64,000 nt of DNA. Origin: Candidatus Baltobacteraceae bacterium (GTDB lineage Bacteria > Vulcanimicrobiota > Vulcanimicrobiia > Vulcanimicrobiales > Vulcanimicrobiaceae). Below, piece after piece: positions 27,116 through 35,902 of the stretch. The position numbers were made by a program, and so were the translations under genes. The notes below the pieces were generated by a model. The model ran no database searches. It was not told the DNA's origin and worked only from the letters and a program-made list of their open reading frames with translations. Position 1 is the first letter of the stretch. The number at the start of each line of letters is the position of its first letter. The DNA lies in NCBI GenBank assembly GCA_036559195.1, contig DATBTN010000045.1:1-64000 (forward strand), written 5' to 3'.

Positions 27116-29284
27116 GTGATCAAACGCGTTCTGCGCGTTCTGGCCGCCGTCGTTGTAATCGTCGTTCTCGCCGCCGCGTTCTATATCGGCAACGTCTTCG
27201 CCGGCCTGCGCGCTGCCTCGACGACCGCGGGCGAACGTGCCGGACTCGGCGTTCGGGCGCCGGTCGAAATCGTGCGCGACGCGCGTTACGTGCCGCACGT
27301 TCGAGCCCAAAACGTGCACGATCTCTTCTTCGCTCAAGGCTATGCCGAGGGCTCGGACCGGCTCTTTCAAATGGATCTCGTGCGGCGATTCGTTTACGGG
27401 CGGCTGGCCGAAGTTCTGGGTAAACCGCTTTTGAAGGCCGACGAGCGCTCGCGCGTCGTCGACGTGCGCGGAATCGTAGCGCGCGAATGGCAGCACGTCG
27501 CTCCCGATCGGCGCGCGATGCTGCAGGCGTTTAGCGACGGCGTAAACGCCGCGATGCGCACGCAACCCAGGCCGCCGGAGTTTCGCATCCTGCTTTACTC
27601 GCCCGACGCGTGGACGCCGCAGGACTCGCTTGCGGTCGGATTCGCCACCGTACTCGATCTCACCGACACCTGGAACGACGTGCTGGCGCGCAGCCGCGCC
27701 TGGAACGCTAGCGCGAAGCCGCCCCACGCCGTTTACAACGCGGCATATCCGCTCACCGACTGGAAGTACGACGTCCCAATAGCCGGACGCGACGCCGCCC
27801 AACCTCCGCCGAATGCGACGCGTCTCGATTCTGCAAGCGCGGCGATGCGAATACCGGAGCGTCCTCCGATCGGCAGCAACGAATGGGCCGCGGGCGGCGC
27901 GCACACCCGCACGGGACGCGCGTTGCTGGCGAACGACCCGCATTTGAGTCTCTCGATTCCCGGCATTTGGTATCTCGTCGATTTGCAGGCGCCCGGCTTT
28001 CACGCAGCCGGCGCGTCGATCGCCGGAACGCCGGGCATTATTCTCGGCCACAACGATCGCATCGCCTGGGGCGCAACTAACGGCACCGTTGCGGCGCTCA
28101 GCGTTTTTGCGGCCCCCGCTTCGCTGCCCGCGCGCTATTGGGTGACCGAACGTTTTCACGTGCGGTTCGGCGGCGACGTCACGCACCGGTACTATCGAGC
28201 GCCCCACGTATTCGGCGTAGCGGACTCAACGAGACCGGGCACGATCGCGCTCGTTCGTTGGGATGCGTACGATAAACCGCAGTCGCCGGTAGCCGCATTT
28301 CTGTCGCTCGACGGCGCAACCTCGATCCGCAGCGCGCTGCGCGCGTTAGCGCACTACCCCGGTCCGACGCAAAACTTCGTGCTCGCCGGCACCGACGGCA
28401 CGGCCGCCTATCACCTCGCCGGCGCCATCCCGAACGATCCCGCATGGGCCCGTTACGAGCATCCGGCGCGCGATCTGCAGCATTCGTACGCGACGATTCC
28501 GTTCGATCGGCTCCCCTCGGTACGAGCATCGCGCGACGCCGTCGTCTTCACGGCGAACAACAAGATGTACGGCGCCGGCTATCCGTATCGTTTGAGTGCG
28601 ACGTTCAGCGCGCCGTACCGCGCCTATCGCATTCATCAGCTGTTGACCGCCAAGAAACGTTACGACGTTGCATACTTTACCCGGATGCAGCTCGATACGT
28701 ATTCGCCGGCGGAGCTCGAGTTCGCGCGAGATCTCCTTCGGCAAACCGGAGCGCTGCCCGCACTCGGGGCGCGGGAACGCGATCTGCTCGCGCACTGGGA
28801 CGGGCGGTACGATCCCGGATCGCGCGCGGCGCCCGTCGTGCACGCACTGCGTACCGCGTCGCTCGCGTCGGTTCCGACCTTTACCGCCGAGTTAGACGCG
28901 TTGCGTCATGGAACGGTAACGCATTTCGCCGATCCGCCGTTTGCGCGCGGCACGTGGGGCTCGCTCGCCGCCATGACGATCGAACACCAGCTCTCGGGCC
29001 TCGGCTTGACGCTGCTCGACGGCGTAACGCTGCCCGGCGACGGCGACAACTATACGATTCACGTGCAAACGCCCGGATTCTCGCAAAGTTTTCGCGCGGT
29101 CTGGGATGTCGGCAACTGGGACGCGGGCGGGATCGTGATTCCGAGCGGCGAGTCGGGCGAACCCGGCTCCGGGCACTACACCGATCTGAGCGCGGCGTGG
29201 GTCGCGGGGCGCTTGGAACCGCTGCCGTATTCGCGCCGCGCGGTCGACGCGGCCGCGCGCGAACGGCTGACGCTCGTCCCCTGA
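27116..29284 (+). CDS. Penicillin-acylase family N-terminal nucleophile hydrolase
   Basis: 722 aa, GTG start. N-terminal hydrophobic helix (about 5-27: signal or anchor). Alpha-chain part with FAQGYAEGSDRLFQMDL; the autocleavage site is RPPIGSNEWAAGG, where Ser becomes the N-terminal nucleophile; then LLANDPHLSLSIPGIWYL and GHNDRIAWGATNG, both diagnostic. Substrate may be an acylated amide such as a homoserine lactone or beta-lactam side chain; not determinable. Convergent overlap of 109 nt with the GT39 gene. Confidence 0.92.
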   Translation: MIKRVLRVLAAVVVIVVLAAAFYIGNVFAGLRAASTTAGERAGLGVRAPVEIVRDARYVPHVRAQNVHDLFFAQGYAEGSDRLFQMDLVRRFVYGRLAEVLGKPLLKADERSRVVDVRGIVAREWQHVAPDRRAMLQAFSDGVNAAMRTQPRPPEFRILLYSPDAWTPQDSLAVGFATVLDLTDTWNDVLARSRAWNASAKPPHAVYNAAYPLTDWKYDVPIAGRDAAQPPPNATRLDSASAAMRIPERPPIGSNEWAAGGAHTRTGRALLANDPHLSLSIPGIWYLVDLQAPGFHAAGASIAGTPGIILGHNDRIAWGATNGTVAALSVFAAPASLPARYWVTERFHVRFGGDVTHRYYRAPHVFGVADSTRPGTIALVRWDAYDKPQSPVAAFLSLDGATSIRSALRALAHYPGPTQNFVLAGTDGTAAYHLAGAIPNDPAWARYEHPARDLQHSYATIPFDRLPSVRASRDAVVFTANNKMYGAGYPYRLSATFSAPYRAYRIHQLLTAKKRYDVAYFTRMQLDTYSPAELEFARDLLRQTGALPALGARERDLLAHWDGRYDPGSRAAPVVHALRTASLASVPTFTAELDALRHGTVTHFADPPFARGTWGSLAAMTIEHQLSGLGLTLLDGVTLPGDGDNYTIHVQTPGFSQSFRAVWDVGNWDAGGIVIPSGESGEPGSGHYTDLSAAWVAGRLEPLPYSRRAVDAAARERLTLVP

Positions 29285-30777
29285 CGCCACTGCAAGATCG
29301 ACAGGCCGTCCGGGCGCATGCCGTCACACCACGTTGTAAAATACTGCCGCGCGGGGATCGTCACGTCGGAGGCGCCCGCATACGTGTACGATAGCGTTGG
29401 CCCCGGCTCGACGCGCGCGCACGCAAGCTCGAGCTGGCGCGCAAAATCGGGGCGCCCGGCGCCGGCCTCGGGATGGCTCGGAATCGGAAAGAGCGGCGTT
29501 TTATCCACGAAAAGCGCGCGGCCGGGGCGCGCGTTCGCATCGTACCAGCGGCGCGCTTCTTCACCTTGCGGATCGTAACCGATGACGACCGGCGCGATGC
29601 CTCCGTAAAAATCCAACTCCGATGAAAACCCATAACCGTCGGTCATCACGATCGCACCCTCGCGCGCCGCGATTCGCGCGACATCGCGAGACAGCGCCGG
29701 ATACGTGAAGACTTCGAACGGTCCGTCGTCGTGCAGGCGAAGTCCGAAGTGGCGGGCGCCGGCATAGACGCCGCCGGGCGCGAGTACCGCGGCGAAGAGG
29801 ATCGTCGAGAGCACGATCGCCGGTACGGACGCGGAAATCGCCCAACGGCGCCGCGCGGCCGGCGCGAGTTCGACGTACGCAACGCCCATCGCAACGCAGA
29901 GCGAGACGAACGGGCCGAAGAACCAATAGACCTCGATCGGCTCGCGAACCGCGAGCAGCGTCAACACGATCGAAAGCGGCAGCGCCGTCCACGCGATCAG
30001 CACTTGTCTGCGGCGAACCGCGAGAAGTATGGCCGCCACATAGAGCCCCGGCGAGTACGCGAAGGCGTTGATGACGTGCAAGAGCAGCGGACGTGTGAGC
30101 TGCACGTGCGGTGCGTGGCGCCCGATCAGCGCGAAGACGAACGTACTCCACCCGTTAGCCGCATTCCACGCGAGAAACGGAGCGACGCAGATCGCGAAGG
30201 CGCCGAGCGTCCACCACATTCCCCCGCGCCACGCCCAGCGGCGCTTGGGTGCGAGCGCGAACGCAATCACCCCGGCGAGCAAGGCGAGGCCGAAGATTCG
30301 CGCGAGCAGCGTGCAGCCAAGCGCGATACCCAGCAACACGAACCAGCGCGACCCGCGGTTTTCAAACGCGCGTACCGCGAGATAGATCGCGAGCGCCCAG
30401 AAGGCTAAGTACGGACCGTCGGGCGTAGCGATGCCGAACGCGATGAACAGCATGGGCGTGAGCGCCACGGCCGCCGCCGCAATCGCTCCCGCGAGACGAT
30501 CGCCGCATAGACGCGTTGCGGCTGCGCCTGCAAACACCGCCGTTACGAGGCCGCACAGCACGAATGGAATGCGTACGGCAAACGGCGTCTGGCCGAGCCA
30601 GGCGAAAAGCGCGATCGCGTAAGCAACGCCCGGCGGATGATCGATGTAGCCGAGCGCGAGGTGACGGCTCCACTCCCAATAGTAGGCTTCGTCACCGGTA
30701 AGCGGAATGCGCGCGGCGGCAATCGCTCGCAAGAGCGTCACCGCGACGACGACGCCCCACAGCCAAACCGTGCGCAT
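29176..30777 (-). CDS. GT39-type (PMT/ArnT-like) membrane glycosyltransferase
   Basis: 533 aa, about 10-12 hydrophobic helices. First loop PLTGDEAYYWEWS (catalytic Asp-Glu region), GYIDHPPGVAYA, and ATPDGPYLAFWALA. These are typical of polyprenol-phosphate-sugar-using transferases. The acceptor is unknown. The long C-terminal soluble tail overlaps the acylase gene by 109 nt; a shorter true C terminus cannot be excluded but the frame stays open. Confidence 0.85.
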   Translation of the reverse strand: MRTVWLWGVVVAVTLLRAIAAARIPLTGDEAYYWEWSRHLALGYIDHPPGVAYAIALFAWLGQTPFAVRIPFVLCGLVTAVFAGAAATRLCGDRLAGAIAAAAVALTPMLFIAFGIATPDGPYLAFWALAIYLAVRAFENRGSRWFVLLGIALGCTLLARIFGLALLAGVIAFALAPKRRWAWRGGMWWTLGAFAICVAPFLAWNAANGWSTFVFALIGRHAPHVQLTRPLLLHVINAFAYSPGLYVAAILLAVRRRQVLIAWTALPLSIVLTLLAVREPIEVYWFFGPFVSLCVAMGVAYVELAPAARRRWAISASVPAIVLSTILFAAVLAPGGVYAGARHFGLRLHDDGPFEVFTYPALSRDVARIAAREGAIVMTDGYGFSSELDFYGGIAPVVIGYDPQGEEARRWYDANARPGRALFVDKTPLFPIPSHPEAGAGRPDFARQLELACARVEPGPTLSYTYAGASDVTIPARQYFTTWCDGMRPDGLSILQWRQGTSVSRSRAAASTARREYGSGSKRPATHAALRSV

Positions 30778-30819
30778 AGCTCGTTCGAGTTTAGGGATTC
30801 TTCGGAAAAGTCCCGCGCG

Positions 30820-31560
30820 TTACGCGTACCTCGCGCGCTCGTCGCGACGATATCCCGCTGCCGCCATCGCTCCAAATAGTACGGCGTAGATCCCCAAAAC
30901 CGTCAGAGCGTGATTCGGATGACGCGAGCCGGTTATGCTCCAGAGCAATTCGCCGAATTGGCGCGTCGGCAAATACGGCGAGACGATCTGCGCGAAGTGC
31001 GGCAAGAAGGCGGGTGGCATCCACAACCCGCCGGCAAACGAAAGCAGCAGATAGAGGACGTTGGCGATCGGCACGGCCGCTCGACCGTTCGTCCAATAGC
31101 CGATCGTCAATCCGAAGAGTACGAACGGAACGCCGCCGGCCAGCGCGAAGGCGGCTAGTTCGAACCAACCGGCGGTCGAGAGCGCGGCGGGCGTTCGCGA
31201 AACCGCGAGCAGGACGACGAGCGCCGCGGAGATCGCGCCAAAGACCAGCGCGCAGACGAGCCGTGCTCCAAAACGCGCCGCGAGCGGAGCGGGGAGCGTT
31301 CGCAGATATCGCTCCCACGGCTGCGCGCGCTCGGCCGAGACGCCGACTCCGAATTGAAAGAGCGTTACTCCTATTACCGCGAAGGCGACGAATGAAAGCA
31401 TCTCTCCGGTCGCGATCTCGCGCGTATGCGCCCACGGCATTGCGAAGAGTAGAAAGAAGAGCGCCGGAAAGGTCAGCGTCGGAACGATAAACGCCGGAAT
31501 TCGCAGCAACTCAAGCAGTCGCGCGCGCACGTGCGCGCCGAACATATCCAAGAATCTCAC
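30820..31560 (-). CDS. ABC-2 type transporter permease
   Basis: 246 aa with about six hydrophobic segments and a short C terminus. PTLTFPALFFLLFAMPWA and MLSFVAFAVIGVTLFQFGVGVS are as in ABC-2 export permeases (drug or lipid export). Its start overlaps the ATPase stop (ATGA), so it is the last gene of the four-gene operon starting at 33224. The GT39 gene follows with a 42-nt gap. Confidence 0.88.
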   Translation of the reverse strand: MRFLDMFGAHVRARLLELLRIPAFIVPTLTFPALFFLLFAMPWAHTREIATGEMLSFVAFAVIGVTLFQFGVGVSAERAQPWERYLRTLPAPLAARFGARLVCALVFGAISAALVVLLAVSRTPAALSTAGWFELAAFALAGGVPFVLFGLTIGYWTNGRAAVPIANVLYLLLSFAGGLWMPPAFLPHFAQIVSPYLPTRQFGELLWSITGSRHPNHALTVLGIYAVLFGAMAAAGYRRDERARYA

Positions 31561-32381
31561 GCCGCACCTCCGGTAACTTGCAGGAACGCATCCTCGAGCG
31601 AGGACTCTTCGATGCGTAAATTACGAAACTCGACGCCGTCGCGCACCAGCGCGCGCACGACGCGATCGGTGTCCGATCCGGGGACCTCCACGCGCCGACC
31701 GTCGAGATCGTAGGCGACGCGACGCGTTCCGAGCCGGGCGCGCAGTTCCGCGGGCGAGGCGTCGAAGGCGATTTGTCCGCGATTGAACACGAGCACGCGC
31801 GAGGCCAGCAGTTCGGCCTCTTCTATGTAGTGCGTGCTTAGAAGCACGGTCCCGCCGCCGGCGGCATACTCGCGTACGAACGACCAAATGCGATGCCTCG
31901 ATTCGACATCGAGACCGGTCGTGGGCTCGTCGAGGACGATCAGCTCGGGGTTTCCGATAAACGCAAGTGCCAACGCGAGCCGCCGCGATTCTCCCCCGGA
32001 GAGGCCGCCGGCCTGACGGCGCGCGAGCGATTCCAGATCGAAGGCGCCGAGGGTCGAAAGTACCCCGGCGGGATTAGGAAATTGCGCGGCGACGAATTCG
32101 GCAATTTCGACGACGCGCAGCGTTTCGGGAAAGCTGCTCTGCTGCGGCGTCGCTCCAAGTCGCCGGCGCACGGCGAGATCGCGCGGGTCGGCGTCGAACA
32201 ATCGCGCCGTCCCGCTCGTGGGCGACCGTAATCCGAGCAGCATTTCAAGCGTGGTCGTCTTGCCCGCACCGTTGGGCCCGAGCACGGCGACGACCTCGCC
32301 GCGGCCGATGTCAAACGACACGTCGTCCACGGCTTTGTTCGCCCTATAGCGTTTACAGAGTCGTTGCGCGCGCACGATCAT
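31557..32381 (-). CDS. ABC transporter ATP-binding protein (ABC-2 partner)
   Basis: 274 aa. Walker A GPNGAGKTT, signature LSGGESRRL, Walker B LIVLDEPTTGLD, and the H-loop STHYIEEAE. The C-terminal extension after about 220 is like that in drug/daunorubicin-type exporters. The start overlaps the regulator stop (ATGA). Confidence 0.95.
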   Translation of the reverse strand: MIVRAQRLCKRYRANKAVDDVSFDIGRGEVVAVLGPNGAGKTTTLEMLLGLRSPTSGTARLFDADPRDLAVRRRLGATPQQSSFPETLRVVEIAEFVAAQFPNPAGVLSTLGAFDLESLARRQAGGLSGGESRRLALALAFIGNPELIVLDEPTTGLDVESRHRIWSFVREYAAGGGTVLLSTHYIEEAELLASRVLVFNRGQIAFDASPAELRARLGTRRVAYDLDGRRVEVPGSDTDRVVRALVRDGVEFRNLRIEESSLEDAFLQVTGGAA

Positions 32382-32659
32382 GACGAGGCACCTTTCAAAA
32401 GGAATTGCATCTCTTCGACGTGCTTGACGAACGCCGCGCGCCCGGCCGGCGTCAGGCGATAACGCGTCTGTGGGCGGCGATCCACGAAGCTTTTCTCCTC
32501 GGCGACGTACCCGGCGTCGACCAGCTTTCCGAGATGCGCGCCGAGATTGCCGTTGGTCGTTTGCGTCGCGCGCTGCAGTTCGCTAAACGCAATCCACTCC
32601 GCCGCGAGCAACTCCGCGATCACGCCTAGGCGGATCTTGGAAAGCAGCAGTTCATCCAT
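32378..32659 (-). CDS. Winged-helix transcriptional regulator (MarR/ArsR-like)
   Basis: 93 aa, one winged helix: IRLGVIAELLAAEWIAFSELQRATQTTNGNLGAHLGKLVDAGYVAEEK matches the small winged-helix family whose members control a neighbouring transporter. It sits inside the ABC operon, so it probably controls the promoter with the palindrome at 33280-33293. Ligand unknown. Overlaps the upstream membrane gene by 8 nt. Confidence 0.85.
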   Translation of the reverse strand: MDELLLSKIRLGVIAELLAAEWIAFSELQRATQTTNGNLGAHLGKLVDAGYVAEEKSFVDRRPQTRYRLTPAGRAAFVKHVEEMQFLLKGASS

Positions 32660-33224
32660 CGCGCCGTTGGAGTTCGAAAGCGACCCCGGCGCCGGCGTAA
32701 CCGACGATGTCGCCGATTGCGAGGACGATGCCGGTCGTATGCGGCGTATAGTTGGCCACGATGACGGAGGCCAGTAAAACCACGCCGCCGGCCAGAGCGT
32801 AACGCTGGCCCTGTGCGCCGATGAAGAGCAAGGGAATGGCGATACAGATCGACCAGATCGCGGACATCGCCCAGTGCGTAAAGATGTTGGGCGCTCCGAC
32901 CTCGGCGACGAAGGCGGCGGCGAGGCTAATCCAAAGGATCCGAATGAACTGCAGCTCCGTGACGTTGAGGCGGCCGCTCTTCTGATAGCGCCGCACGTAG
33001 GCGATGCTTATAACGATGGCGGCCAGGTAGAGACCGCCGTCCAGGACCGTCTGCCAGAGCTGCCACGCCCCGGCATTAACCGCCATCTGGGCCGTGAGAT
33101 TGAGAATGGCCGCCACGACGCCCCACAGGATAAAGAGCGTGCCGCGAGTCTGGATCGCCCGGTTGGCTTGAGCGAGAATGCGATCCACCATCTCCAAGTG
33201 GTCGCGTACTTCGGTAGGCTCCAT
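32652..33224 (-). CDS. Membrane protein of unknown function (first gene of ABC operon)
   Basis: 190 aa, cytoplasmic N terminus (EPTEVRDHLEMVDRILAQANRAIQTRG), then about five hydrophobic helices. Its place before the regulator and ABC genes suggests a sensor or transporter accessory. ATG at 33224 follows GAGGACGCA. Similar leader genes next to winged-helix regulators are common in high-GC uncultured bacteria, but I do not recognise a named family. Confidence 0.7.
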   Translation of the reverse strand: MEPTEVRDHLEMVDRILAQANRAIQTRGTLFILWGVVAAILNLTAQMAVNAGAWQLWQTVLDGGLYLAAIVISIAYVRRYQKSGRLNVTELQFIRILWISLAAAFVAEVGAPNIFTHWAMSAIWSICIAIPLLFIGAQGQRYALAGGVVLLASVIVANYTPHTTGIVLAIGDIVGYAGAGVAFELQRRDG

Positions 33225-33247
33225 TGCGTCCTCACATGACTTAGATT

Positions 33248-33300
33248 AGTCTATATTTCAGACTCATCTGCATTATATGCTTGCGAGCGCAAGTCGTCAA
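33248..33300 (-). promoter_or_regulatory. Promoter with palindromic operator for the membrane protein/regulator/ABC operon
   Basis: On the minus strand TTGACG (33300-33295), 17-nt spacer, TATAAT (33277-33272). The spacer contains the perfect palindrome CTTGCG-AG-CGCAAG (33280-33293). A second inverted repeat, AGTCT-N7-AGACT (33248-33264), lies at the transcription start. Both are well placed for repression by the winged-helix protein of this operon (inference). Confidence 0.7.
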
Positions 33301-33325
33301 GTCCTGGGGGAACCGGAGAATCGCG

Positions 33326-33355
33326 TTGACAGCGCGGGTGGCGGGGTGCTAATGT
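33326..33355 (+). promoter_or_regulatory. Promoter of rplU, with nearly leaderless start
   Basis: TTGACA (33326-33331), 18-nt spacer, TAATGT (33350-33355). The expected transcription start near 33362 is only a few nt before the rplU ATG at 33365, and no Shine-Dalgarno is present, so a leaderless message is likely. The -35 is 25 bp from that of the divergent ABC operon. Confidence 0.7.
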
Positions 33356-33364
33356 TCTCAAGTT

Positions 33365-33691
33365 ATGTACGCGATCATCGAGACCGGCGGTAAGCAGTAT
33401 AAGGTCTCCGAAGGCGACGTTATTACGTGCGACCTGTTGGAGAGTGAAGTCGGATCGGACGTAAAGTTCGAACGCATCGTCCTGGCGAGCAACGGCCGCA
33501 GCGACGACGATGCCGTGACGGTCGGCGCGCCGACGGTTAATGGCGCCGTCGTGACCGGCACCGTTCTGCATCAGGGCAAGGCCAAGAAAATCCTGGTTTT
33601 CAAGTATAAGCCGAAGAAGCGCGTCCGCAAGCTCATCGGCCACCGCCAGCGCTTCGCCCAGGTCAAGATCACGAAGATCGACCTCCCGTAG
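33365..33691 (+). CDS. rplU: 50S ribosomal protein L21
   Basis: 108 aa. MYAIIETGGKQYKVSEGD at the start, then VLASNG, FKYKPKKRVRKLIGHRQ and TKIDLP at the end: all typical. Next gene is prp. In most genomes rplU, prp and rpmA are contiguous; rpmA is not found here. Confidence 0.97.
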   Translation: MYAIIETGGKQYKVSEGDVITCDLLESEVGSDVKFERIVLASNGRSDDDAVTVGAPTVNGAVVTGTVLHQGKAKKILVFKYKPKKRVRKLIGHRQRFAQVKITKIDLP

Positions 33692-33699
33692 GGGACGTC

Positions 33700-34029
33700 G
33701 TGCTCGAGGTCACGTTTTGCAGAGACAGCCGGGATCGGCTGTCTTCTGTTTTTGCAAGCGGCCATGCCGAAGCGGCCGAACACGGCGAGGACGTCGTCTG
33801 TGCCGCCGTTTCCGCGATCCTGCAGGCGGCCCGGCTGGGCCTCGAAGCGCATGCGAAGGTGCCGGTCGATGCAACCATGAGTTCCGGGCGGATGTCGCTA
33901 GCATGGCCGGAGGCGGCCCGCGACGACCTCGCCCTTCAGGCGATCGTGGCGACGGCAGAACTCTCGATCCGTCAGATAGCGACCCAATACCCCGATCACG
34001 TTCGCGCCCAATCCCGGCTCGAGTCGTAA
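33700..34029 (+). CDS. prp: Ribosomal-processing cysteine protease Prp
   Basis: 109 aa. Catalytic His22 and Cys34 are in GHAEAAEHGEDVVCAAVSAI, the same numbering as in characterised Prp. In bacteria that have it, Prp removes an N-terminal extension from L27 during ribosome assembly. GTG start at 33700, 8 nt after rplU. A stand-alone presence without the L27 gene next to it is unusual. Confidence 0.9.
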   Translation: MLEVTFCRDSRDRLSSVFASGHAEAAEHGEDVVCAAVSAILQAARLGLEAHAKVPVDATMSSGRMSLAWPEAARDDLALQAIVATAELSIRQIATQYPDHVRAQSRLES

Positions 34030-34078
34030 CAACCTCGCCCGAAAGCGGGTAAGATCGGAGTAGCACGAAGGAGGCAGC

Positions 34079-34366
34079 ATGTCAGACTCATTCCGGTCGA
34101 CGCCGGAGAAACAATGGTCCGGTAGTAACGGCTACAAGGGCGCAAATGCGGAGAATTCAAGCGTGAGCTACGAAAATACTGAGAACGGTGCGAATACCGA
34201 GGTCGGCAAGACGCTGTTGGTGGGCGTGCTGGGAGGCATCCTCTCGGCGGCCGGTTATCTGGTCTACCAGCGCCTGCCCGACGAGCAGAAAGAACGTTTG
34301 CACGGACAAGTCAAAGGCGTGCTCCAGCAGCGTATCAACGAACTTCGACAGAATTTCAATATTTAA
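34079..34366 (+). CDS. Small single-span membrane protein (YtxH-like), unknown function
   Basis: 95 aa. Polar N terminus of about 40 aa rich in Asn/Ser/Glu, a hydrophobic helix LLVGVLGGILSAAGYLVY (about 45-63), then a charged amphipathic tail QQRINELRQ. The architecture resembles YtxH/YtxG-type proteins. Preceded by a strong AAGGAGG 7 nt before ATG. It takes the place where rpmA would be expected after prp; it is clearly not L27. Confidence 0.65.
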   Translation: MSDSFRSTPEKQWSGSNGYKGANAENSSVSYENTENGANTEVGKTLLVGVLGGILSAAGYLVYQRLPDEQKERLHGQVKGVLQQRINELRQNFNI

Positions 34367-34390
34367 AAATCGTCTCCGATAAAACCATAG

Positions 34391-34416
34391 AGAAAACGCC
34401 CGTCCGGGCGTTTTCT
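34391..34416 (+). terminator. Rho-independent terminator
   Basis: AAAACGCCCG-TC-CGGGCGTTTT followed by C and T residues, 24 nt after the small membrane protein stop. Ends the rplU-prp transcript. Confidence 0.9.
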
Positions 34417-34432
34417 TACTAGGGAGCTATGA

Positions 34433-35314
34433 ATGCGCGTAACGGTCGAGCAAATCGCCGACATGGCGTTAATCCGCGACGAGCCTCTCGCCTCGATGTT
34501 CACCTTGAGCCCGTTCGTTTGGAAACGCGAACGCGGATACGATCTGCTCGTTCGCGCCGTCAACCGCTCGGAGATCGCAACTCAAAAAGTGGCGCGCATC
34601 TACTACGGCCACTCGCAAGACGGTATCGTCTTTACGATGGACGAGGCGCCGGCGCTCGCGCCGGGTCCGCAGCCCGAAGACCGCGACGGATGCGAAGATC
34701 CAACTGCCGACTACGACGCCGGAACGCTCTACGTATACTACACGGGTTGGAATCAAGCATTGCTCGCGGGGCAACTGATGCTCGCCGTCGGCCCCGACGG
34801 CCGCCATTTGCAAAAGCGCGGCGTTTCGATTCCGTGGACGCAAGAGCGCAAGAACCCCAAAGAGGCAACGCTCGTGCGCGCCGGCGACGGCACGTGGAGA
34901 CTCTTTTTTGAATATGCGGCAGGCGAGGCATCGAAGATCGGCATCGCCCGCTCGAAGCGCGTCGACGGACCGTGGGAGATTCAGCCGGACCTCTTCTCCG
35001 CCCGCCCGGACCTGTGGGATCGGTGGCATTTGAGCACCGGGCCGATCGAACAAGTCAACGGGGTTCCGACGATGTTCTATAACGGCGCCACCCACGACGC
35101 GAAGTGGCGTATCGGCTGGATCACATTCGACGACGACTACACCCGCGTCGTCGACCGGTGCGTCGATCCCGTGATCGTGCCCCCGCCGCCGGATATCAAC
35201 GACACCGATATCGCATTCGCTGCCTCGGCGCTCGAAATGAACGCCGGAACCGTTTGGCTCTACTATTCGATCAGCGACCAGTATATGAAGCGGGCGACGC
35301 TGCGCGTCTCGTAA
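34433..35314 (+). CDS. GH130-like beta-propeller glycosidase/phosphorylase
   Basis: 293 aa, soluble, built of short repeats typical of the five-bladed propeller: YYGHSQDGIVF, the family mark CEDPTADYDAGTLYVYYTG (EDPR-like in GH130), KEATLVR..WRLFFEY, and GPIEQVNGVPTMFYNGA. GH130 enzymes act on beta-mannosides. Whether this one keeps the key acids is not checked; Arg of EDPR is Thr here. The start may be GTG/ATG nearby; GTG-free ATG at 34433 is taken. Confidence 0.65.
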   Translation: MRVTVEQIADMALIRDEPLASMFTLSPFVWKRERGYDLLVRAVNRSEIATQKVARIYYGHSQDGIVFTMDEAPALAPGPQPEDRDGCEDPTADYDAGTLYVYYTGWNQALLAGQLMLAVGPDGRHLQKRGVSIPWTQERKNPKEATLVRAGDGTWRLFFEYAAGEASKIGIARSKRVDGPWEIQPDLFSARPDLWDRWHLSTGPIEQVNGVPTMFYNGATHDAKWRIGWITFDDDYTRVVDRCVDPVIVPPPPDINDTDIAFAASALEMNAGTVWLYYSISDQYMKRATLRVS

Positions 35315-35356
35315 CGACCTGGCGCGCAGGCGCGGCGGCGGGGCACTTGCCGATGC

Positions 35357-35902
35357 GTGCCGCTTTCGCTTCTTCGCACGCTCGCGTTGTTCGTAGTCGT
35401 GCTGTACGTGCCGGCGTTACCCGCTCGCGCGAGTTCTATCTCGGTGCGCTACGCGCGCGCCTTGTGCGCGTTCAACCCGCAGCTCGACTCGCGCGAGTCG
35501 TCGGCTCTGGCCGAACGCGTGATCGCCGAAGCCGATACCCAAGGTTTGGACGCCCGGCTGCTAGTGGCCGTTATCGCGGTCGAGTCCGCGTGGCATCCAC
35601 ACGCGCGTTCCCCGGCCGGGGCGATCGGTCTCGGGCAATTGATGCCCGCAACCGCGGCCGGCCTCGGGGTCGATCCCCAGGACCCGCTTGCGAACATTCA
35701 CGGCGTTGCCGCCCACCTGCGCGGGCTGCTCGACCGGTACGCACGCACCGGCAGCCAATCGCGCTACGTGCTCGCGATCGCCGCGTATAACGCGGGCGCC
35801 GGAGCGGTCGAACGATACGGCGGCGTTCCGCCATATCCCGAAACTCGCGCTTACGTCGGACGCGTCATTCGGTTGTGGCGGCGTTTGGCGGGGGCGCCGT
35901 AG
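35357..35902 (+). CDS. Secreted lytic transglycosylase (SLT domain)
   Basis: 181 aa. Signal peptide (about 1-25), then an SLT fold: VIAVESAWHPHARSPAGAIGLGQLMPATA (catalytic Glu) and IAAYNAGAGAVERYGG. Cleaves peptidoglycan. GTG start at 35357. Convergent with tatA, overlapping by 38 nt. Confidence 0.92.
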   Translation: MPLSLLRTLALFVVVLYVPALPARASSISVRYARALCAFNPQLDSRESSALAERVIAEADTQGLDARLLVAVIAVESAWHPHARSPAGAIGLGQLMPATAAGLGVDPQDPLANIHGVAAHLRGLLDRYARTGSQSRYVLAIAAYNAGAGAVERYGGVPPYPETRAYVGRVIRLWRRLAGAP

